Shown here in pieces: positions 56,901 to 64,000 of a stretch of DNA of 64,000 nt. Origin of the DNA: Serendipita indica DSM 11827 (Eukaryota; Basidiomycota; Agaricomycetes; Sebacinales; Serendipitaceae). Made by a program: the position numbers and the translations under genes. Within the stretch, counting starts at the first letter, position 1. Each line of letters begins with the position of its first letter. The stretch lies in NCBI GenBank assembly GCA_910890315.1, contig CAJVGD010000052.1:185036-249035 (forward strand), given 5' to 3'. The notes beneath the pieces were generated by a model that saw nothing but the letters and a program-made list of their open reading frames with translations, ran no database searches and was not told the origin of the DNA.

Positions 56901-59720
56901 GCATGACTCCTCCAGTCACGCTGAGGATCTCCATCCAATAGAGTGCGAATGGACTTTTGACTATCCGTGCCAGCTCATTCCTTAGCCTGCGACCCCAGTC
57001 ACTGTCCATTGCAGCAACATGGAACGACCAGTGCAAACTAGCATAGCGAAGCCTCCGCGAAATGAATTTCGCCACCCGGGCGTCAAGGTCTGTAATCTGC
57101 CTATTCAGATAGAAGGATGACTCGATTTGGCAAATATTAAACTTGAGCCCCTCCTTGCGCGATTTGAGAGTGTGAAGACACCATGACGCGGCTTGGCCAT
57201 GTGCACGCGCGATGTTGATAAGATTCCTGTCGCAATCGCCGATAATTTCGGTGCTACAACGTCGTCGAAGGTATTCGACAAACGTGGGATGGCGAAACTG
57301 GATCAAGCATGTGATTGGATCCTGCTTGAGCACGCTTCCCAGATTCTGTACTAGCGCACTGGCACTTCCATGTACACTCGCATGCTTCGCAAGGTCGTCT
57401 AAATCGTCCATGGTGAGTGGCTCAATTGCGGAAAGCAGTATACCGAGCATTTCAACGATGACTGGTTGGGACTCTTGCTCAATCCGCTCGAAAATCACGT
57501 CGTATAGACCGTCGATGGCACCAGGCTCATCGATGGACATCAGGCGATCATATATGACCTCTGTATTGATCACCGATAACTTGTTGTCGAGCATCCGGCA
57601 CGCAGTGCTTGCCCAAATAAATAGCCCGTTGGCCTTATTGACCAGTCGCTGCCTCTTATCGTAGGCTAGCAGACTGCCGAGCGATCGATGGACGTATATC
57701 GCAATGTCATCGATGTTGTCGCGGTGGCTAGCATCGTGGAGCCGATCTGTCAACTTGGCCTTGATCGAAAGAGGTTCTAAAACCCTTTCAACCACAGGGT
57801 CTGGTCGACTTGTGATGAATATCCGAAGATTCTTGCTCTCCTGAGCAGCAGAAGCGAGAGTCTCAACCAGTTTTTTCTCTGTGCTCCAGACTTGCATTCG
57901 TCGAGTGCATCTAAGACGAGGACTACTTGCTTCTGTTGATGCTGGAGGGGACCGGTGATGAGCATTCGAAACTGTTGATCAAAAGAGGCTCGTAGGAGAG
58001 CAGGATTCCGCTTTACTATCTCCGCAATCGGTGTCCCAAGCTCCGGAATATGTTGAGCGAGTTCCCTCGCCATGGTCGAGCAAAACTTTTCGGTGTCTGA
58101 GCTTTCGCTGCTTGCCATGGAGAAGAAGAATCCGCCGCCTAAGATTCCTTGCTTCTTCCACTTCTCCATTGCAGTCATCGCGACGGTCGATTTTCCAGAG
58201 CCAGCTATATCACATAGCCAGAAGATCGGTTTTTCTGATGAATCGCCATCGGCCCATTGCGAGATTGTCTCGAGGACAGCCTGGCGAGTTCCTTTGTAGA
58301 CAGGTGGTATGGACAGAGGATGGGGCGAATGCGACTACCGGCAGTTGAGATACGAAAGCGCGTCGTCTTGAGAATATTAGTAAACCTTCGTGTACACGAG
58401 ATAGTTCATACCTGGTTGAGGGATGGTTCCTCCCTTCACGACGGCTACTCGTGGGTCAGGAAAGAATCAGCGATGAGTATGTTACGAACTGCGCAAGTTA
58501 TTCTCCATAAACCATTTTGTGCACGGCATCGGGGCGTTCTCAGCGCACTCCGTGAGATAGTAAGCAACTGCTTGGTAATCTTCACTCTCTTCCGTCTGGA
58601 ATCTGACAAGGTTCTGGTGATCGCTATGGAGTACGACCGCAATAGCGTTTTGATCGCCAGCGATCACCGCCGAGTGATACGGAACATTCTATAAGCCAGT
58701 TAGCACCCACCCATAAGACGATTTAGCGCACCTACCAAACGTATCTGCTGTTCGTCGGCTCCGGTGCTGTATTCCTCGCAGAAGAAGACGCTGTTTATCT
58801 TTTTACTCGCGGTGAGATACAAGCTCTGGATGTTTTCGAGTTCATCCGAGTGAGCGTGAAGGTTCTTGACAATGACGTCTGTTGATTCCATACATGGTGC
58901 TGCCAGGCGAACGATCTTCTTAAGGAGCGTTTCTTCTACGCCGGAATGCGGGGTTCCAAAGAAGAGGATGGAATGGGTGGATACCACGATATTTCGTAGG
59001 CCGTCTTTTGATTCCAGGTCCTCATTGTTGCATATGACAAGCGCCTATGAGACCGTCAGGGTCAAAATGTAGTGGACATCCTCGGACGAACCCATTTGAG
59101 AATGATGCCTCCCAAATCGTGAGCAACAAAGATGATGGGGCGCTAGGGTGATTAGGGAACAAGGCACCGGTTTACGGATGCCACTCACTCGAGGAGCATC
59201 TTTACGCTTCCGTAAAATAGCTTGAGCCAGACCGACGGCGTGGCGGCGCATAGTCTGGTCGATACGCACTCCGTACTGTGAGTGTCGGCGTCGTAGCCAT
59301 AGGTCAGGATACGGGCACGAGGCAATGAGGACGGCAAGAATTGGCGTAGCCAAAGAACGCCATCGTCTGTCATCCAAGTCTTTTCTCTGTGACCATTCGC
59401 CGTGGATTGCTATGATACTGGAGTGGGAGGTCAGCACGAAGCGACTACAGTGCCCCGAATGTGCTTACTCGACGGTGGGATCCTCTGGGCATACCAATTC
59501 CAGGAATCCAAGGTCTTCCTTCTTGGTTTTGGACGTAGAGGATTTCAATGTTCTAGGATGTTCACTTGCAGCAGTCCGATCGTTCAGTCGTTGCCAAAGT
59601 CGGGCAACATGATTTAGAACCTCGTGGAAATGGCCGTGCTTTGCCTTGCTCTTGTGACATTGTGCGCTCTTGAGTTGTTCAAACAGTCGATAGTGTCGTC
59701 TGAACGGGCCTTAGGACGCG
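53951..59720 (-). pseudogene. NLR-type protein: alpha/beta-hydrolase - NACHT - WD40, frameshifted
   Basis: On the minus strand: N-terminal helical part (FRRHYRLFEQLKSAQ), a serine-hydrolase-like domain (CPEDPTVDIIAIHG, ILTYGYDAD, IIFVAHDLGGIILKW, LFFGTPHSGV), NACHT with Walker A IAGSGKST (58185-58202) and Walker B VVLVLDALDEC (57895-57927), a helical region (LDDLAKHASVHGSASALVQN), about 18 WD40 repeats (54300-56610), and a C-terminal exon ending FTNFQCGTLWTKVRTSS. Introns with good borders split the hydrolase part. Single-base frameshifts lie near 58290, 57872 (A run), 56815, 56760 and 55625, and a compensating pair near 59395 and 59252. Fungal NLRs of this build govern allorecognition and cell death; here no full product can be made unless the shifts are assembly errors. 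The start codon was not found. Confidence 0.85.
54300..56610 (-). repeat. array of about 18 near-identical 129-bp WD40-coding repeats
   Basis: Each 43-residue unit reads GHE-xx-V-x-AVAFSPDG and [20 protein letters not shown]. DNA identity between units is so high that most differ only in the two codons after GHE (YS, AS, DS, SS, DE, DP), the following N or M, and the SGS-(S/L/R)-D-(S/R)-T positions. The first unit ([15 protein letters not shown]) and last unit (QVVSGSISRTIQI) are divergent, as expected for array ends. One base is missing at about 55625 (CCTT for CCCTT). Confidence 0.9.
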
Positions 59721-60785
59721 CTGGGGTTATACAGTCCTAGAGGTGTCGGGAGCAAGCCTCATTGTTTCCAGACGAACCAGCCGGATGACCGGTCAGTAGG
59801 CTGATATGAATCGTCCAATCGCAGTTCGATTCGATAGACGCCAGAGTCTGATTGGTGTGTGACTTTGTATTCGGATAAGATGGCATCTCAGAATAGCGGT
59901 ACTAATCGTGTCCACCAGCATGCGAGGACTCGCTGGGATCTGGCATTATATGGCCAAAACGAGTTGACCTTTGTTTGACCAAGTGTTCGCGCCGACCGCG
60001 ACTCTGTAGTCTGCGGCTCTCGGTCCATTGCGCTGCGAGTTGTACCAATGTGTACAAGAAATTCTAGTATAATACAGACTGATTCCTTTTCTACCGCGAC
60101 TATGCCTAGGGAAGCGTCCTTCGTGACTCTTCTACGGCTAGCTGCTCACGATGCGACTCTTTCGCCTTGAAAGTATCAACATTCGAGTCCTCAGCTCACC
60201 TCAAATCGACTCCCACTTCTTTGGCGTCGATCCGCTCCAGCGTTGGAGATTTGAGGCCGTCATCTAGCAGCCGCAGTCTGGCCCTATTCGACGCGGAGTG
60301 ACCTTGGTATCGCTCGTTCAATCATCATGAGTGCGTAGTCTCATTCTACTCGACGCTCGACGTCTCCACGCGATTTCTGGACTTGCTTCGCTAACATGTT
60401 CGAGGTCGAATACATCTTTCGAGTCAGACATGAACTGTATTTAGTACCAAACCTGTGTTTTCTAGTCGAGGAGTGCCTTGCGGGGTCAGTCGTTATGCTT
60501 GCGAGCATCCTGGACAAGAGAAATGGTCGCGATGGGTGGGGAAAGGACGTCATTTGAACACTCCGGTAGACATGCGCCTGCAGAGATATGTTTCGCGATA
60601 GCCATTGGACCCAGTGCGAGCGTCGACGCGCTGTTGGGTGCAGCGTCAAGATTTGCAGTGCGGCAGATGCACATCTCCTCTTGTATGCAGTGGTACGTGT
60701 CTATTCCACTTGTCCAACACAAATGCATGCGCCATCCCATCCATAATCTGGTACGCGGTGTCAACGAGGATACATCCCAGGTAGA
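59721..60785. other. intergenic; likely lost or unseen start of the NLR gene
   Basis: No recognised gene. The NLR reading frame meets a TAA just upstream of 59720, so either another exon lies here or the 5' end has decayed. Confidence 0.35.
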
Positions 60786-62570
60786 TTGGCGACGGGAGAT
60801 CTACAAGGCACTCGTTGTGCAGTGGCCAGAGTCTCTTTTCCCTCGTCTCTGTTCAACCGCCCATCATCACCTTGCTGCCACACAGTCTCGGCCCTCGCCC
60901 TGCGCTATGGTCCTCCTCCTCTCCATGGTTATACCCATACACCCAGTCACCACCAGCACGCATACTCCATGTCAGTCGGTTACAACGTTGATACGCTTCC
61001 TCAATATGCAACCCCGCATCCACCAGCCCACCCTCCTAGGTCGAACTCGATGAGCGAGGCGGGTCAATACCAGGCGCCATGCCATACATACGACTATTCT
61101 CCTCGATCACCGCTGTCTCATTATCCAAACTACTATCCACCGCCTGGAGAACCGCACCCGTCTGTTTACTATGGCTATCACGCTCGCTCTCAATCGTACA
61201 ATGGCTCTCCCCCAAACGACTATCAATACCATCCTGCGCCTGCGCATCATCCTCCCTATTATTGTGAACCGGCTATGACCCAGTCCGACAGTCCCTCGGA
61301 AATGCACATGACCCGTTAAATGTCATACCCACTCGCCGCATGGCAGACATACGACCATTCATTTGCATACCAGCTACCGACTCTCACTCCAGCGCCCGCC
61401 GATGCAGCGCCAGCTCAACAGTTGCCCACCCCACCTACCCAAAGTCCCGAACATCGTTATGCTGTCGCCGCACCTCTACACCTGCAGGTACCAACTCATA
61501 TACGCAACTTATTCGGGCTCTGTGGATAATGGACATGCATACGGATCACCCAGTCCAGCAAATGCGGGCGTGCGTAGTCCACCCAGTGGTGTCGTACGAA
61601 CAGGGCGAAAGCTGCGTAGATAGGATGGCACTCGAGGGACGTGGGTCCATAGACGCTAGGACCTCTCAATTTTCGCCCTATGGTCGTCCCATTAACCTCG
61701 CCGACACCCAGCCGTGGAGTTTGCTCCGTCCAGTGGTCATTTCGACCCGTTCCATCCACCTCTTATCGAGTCAGGTCAGCAATCACGTGCGTCTTCGATA
61801 CCGAGTAAGACGTCCCCAAACGGTTTCTTGAACGAGGCTGACTCGACGACAGGCAACGCCTATACACCTCGGCCTGCGAGTGATTCGCATAATCAACCTC
61901 CTGGACCACATCAGGTTGGGTATACATATGAACGCGATCCCTCCTGGTCAACCCAATGGTCCACCGAACACCCCTCGGTCTCCTTACAATCCCAGAGCGC
62001 ATATGCCATGCCCGCCGACGGAAGAACGCGATTTCGTAATCCAGCCACCCGACAGAAAACTAAACATCACCTCAGCCAACCACTGCGACATTTCCAACCG
62101 CAACTTGAACCGTGCAATCCAGACGGCTCGCCTCCGTTTACGCATTTCCTTTTCCTCTGGAACCGATATTGCAAACGTCACCAGCGCGAGTCGTGAGTCT
62201 AGTTGTAGCCTATAGACGTCTCATTGACGCAACGCCAGCAGAGGGCTCTGACGTCGTCAAACGGGACAACTGCAAGCGCTCACGTTCCGTCTTCATCGGC
62301 ACCACTAGCCAAATGGACATGAACATTACAGGCGGAGTACGACGAGTCAAACGAGCGCAACATGTGCAACGGGTGGTGGTTAGTTCAAAGTTGGGCCCAC
62401 TCACGCCGTCGACACATCATTCGCGTGACCTGCATGACGAACGTGTGATCGAGCTGCTCAGTCGTGTCGCTACCGGGACGACTACGCCAGTCGCGACTGC
62501 ACCCGAACAGTCGATGGCTGGAGCTGATGGCGGGACTGCAGGCAACCTGACAGACTCAAACGACTGATAT
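60786..62570 (+). pseudogene. Pro/Tyr/Ser-rich protein gene, frames broken
   Basis: Plus-strand frames encode YGPPPLHGYTHTPSHHQHAY, YDYSPRSPLSHYPNYYPPPG and HARSQSYNGSPPNDYQYHPA, then an in-frame TAA at 61317 directly followed by an ATG and more of the same composition to 61529. After frame changes near 61500 and 61710 the series continues (NAYTPRPASDSHNQPPGPHQ) and a final frame ends at 62567 (TGTTTPVATAPEQSMAGADG). This composition is common in fungal transcriptional regulators and RNA-binding proteins, but no DNA- or RNA-binding domain is visible. Either several introns or indels separate the frames; typical intron borders at the breaks were not found. Confidence 0.35.
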
Positions 62571-63898
62571 TGGTGAGACCCCTTCCTACTCGTATTTCAG
62601 ACGGTTTGGTAACACTTGTGCAGACTTTGTGACTCGACACGGACTTTTCGTACCTAGTGGCGTACACCTCTCATGGACTAGTGGTTCTCTCAAAGCCGTG
62701 TCATCGTACCGTTCTTGTCTAATACATTTACCTTTTGTATGCCACTGCTAGTGTTTCGCACCGTATGCAGAATGCAATATGTCTTCTTGATATCAAGCCT
62801 TCGTTGCGATAACAGTCTAGTGGCAGACAATCTCTTTGTGATCGTAGTATCGCCGTCTGGCAGTCTATGAGGCAGCGATGATACGGTGGTCAGGAGTCAA
62901 AAGGGCGCTGATATTGGAGTCGAAATACCACTTGAAGCGTCTACAGCTCAGCAAGAGCAACTACGAATGTCTCTGTTCTCCTGTCCTCGATACCAGCCCC
63001 TGGGCATCGGCAGTGCTCAACCTCGAGGTGTATACAGTACAATGACATGATACCCCATGAACGAGATGAATCGGTCATCCTCCTCTGATCTCTCCTCACC
63101 TAGCACCTTGTGTTAGTTTATTGCCTTGTTGTCTCGTCTATGTATATATGGCGAGTGAGTAGCCAGTCAAACCTACTGGTTTGACTACAACGCTCACTTG
63201 CCTAAGCATACTCTGCTCTGTTCAACACTTTGTGTAACCTCTAGCTGTGGGAAATGGAACAAGCTGGATTCTGCCCTGACTTAGCCGTCAGACCACTAGA
63301 CTATAGTGTCCCTCTTTTCCTCTAAAGTCACAGTACCTCCATGACCCCTGTTACTCAGGGTATTCCTAACCTGGTCGGCCGGGCTCTGACCTGTAAGGTG
63401 AGCCAACTTGGTGCAGGGCCCAGGGGGACAAATCGCCGCTCTAAGCCCTCTCGGTGTCTGAATAACGTATAAGAGTGTTCTGCTGTCAGATAAGTTCTAT
63501 TGTGTAAGAATATTGTCATATTTTAACCCGGCGTCTCTTATAGGCGTCTTGGAAGTCTTAATGAACCTCAACGGAATTGGAGCTAAGGAACGCATAGGCC
63601 GACTAGAAGTGCATGTAATATTATTCTAAATCAAGTCTGAAAAAGTTTGAGGTATATAATTCGAGCCTCTGTCCTGCTGGAAGGGCCTAGTTAACCCGCC
63701 GTGTGCGGAGATGAAGGACTGAAGCAGTCAAATGGTTACTAATAATGCATGGATGCTTGTATGCGTCTGTAATTTCATCGATAGACTGCATATATGTCGC
63801 ATATTTGGCCATCATGTGTTCCTAGATTACCACAAAGCCGCTACTACTCTTGGACATATGTAGAGACCACAGCTAGAGAGCGCCTTGCCTGCAATTTT
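62571..63898. other. intergenic, nothing recognised
   Basis: No convincing gene, tRNA fold or repeat was seen in this stretch. Confidence 0.4.
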
Positions 63899-64000
63899 TG
63901 TCAGGACTAACAGACAACGTAGTTAGGCTCACAGCGGTCGCTGATTAACTGAATCAAATACACTACCTAACAGACAACGTCTAGTTAGCTAATGTGGGCG
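63899..64000 (-). repeat. LTR of copia family 1, continues past window end
   Basis: TGTCAGGACTAACAGACAACG followed by the hairpin block and the second AGACAACGTCTA matches the first 100 bp of the LTR at 19512. Orientation is as for that element. Whether it is solo or borders an element is outside the window. Confidence 0.75.

Noticed and set aside
63261-63420. Possible tRNA-like stretch
   Set aside because: No full cloverleaf with T-loop and acceptor pairing could be drawn.
1-64000. Telomeric repeats or rRNA genes
   Set aside because: No TTAGGG-type tandem runs or rRNA core sequences were seen in the window.

Overview
The window looks like chromosomal DNA from a filamentous basidiomycete. 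Genes are split by very short introns (about 40-60 bp, GT...AG), there are no operons or Shine-Dalgarno sites, and gene families typical of Agaricomycetes are present: DUF6532-like and DUF6698-like proteins, a Tet/JBP-like dioxygenase, caspase-domain and CHAT proteins, and an alpha/beta-hydrolase-NACHT-WD40 protein. From remembered family phrases the closest fit is Rhizoctonia solani or another Ceratobasidiaceae; this is inference and could not be checked by search.

Layout. 1-1.9 kb: 3' part of a BCAS3-like WD40 gene. 2.6-7.3 kb: retroelement debris, namely a solo LTR, a LINE fragment and a solo LTR carrying a second solo LTR inside it. 8.9-11.0 kb: an intact caspase-like gene with a 3'-lying decayed copy (13.2-14.8 kb) that a LINE has interrupted. 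14.8-16.2 kb: exactly three copies of a 484-bp tandem unit. 16.2-17.8 kb: a Tet/JBP-like 2OG-Fe(II) dioxygenase pseudogene. 18.3-24.0 kb: a Ty3/gypsy gag fragment cut by a 5'-truncated Ty1/copia element on the minus strand. 24.2-27.5 kb: an intact 1064-aa TPR-CHAT gene (minus). 27.5-29.5 kb: a third, gene-less copy of the caspase upstream region. 29.5-37.1 kb: LINE tail, DUF6698-like gene remnant, copia element, LINE. 37.3-40.4 kb: an 85-codon ORF and a broken MFS transporter. 40.9-49.3 kb: a copia element cut off by a nearly full-length, inactivated LINE. 49.6-50.8 kb: an intact six-exon DUF6532-like gene. 52.4-52.8 kb: an intact three-exon 113-aa gene of unknown function. 54-59.7 kb: a frameshifted hydrolase-NACHT-WD40 gene with about 18 almost identical WD40 repeats. 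60.8-62.6 kb: a broken Pro/Tyr-rich gene. The window ends inside another copia LTR.

The genes that are not transposons share a theme: caspase-like protease, CHAT protease with TPRs, and a fungal NLR. These are families linked to allorecognition and regulated cell death, and they sit within about 50 kb of transposon-dense, repeat-shuffled DNA. Two are intact (caspase, CHAT) and one is decayed (NLR). That they act together is not shown by the sequence. Gene models given here were built by joining exons by hand; three (caspase 654 aa, CHAT 1064 aa, DUF6532 332 aa) and the 113-aa gene close in frame without any correction.
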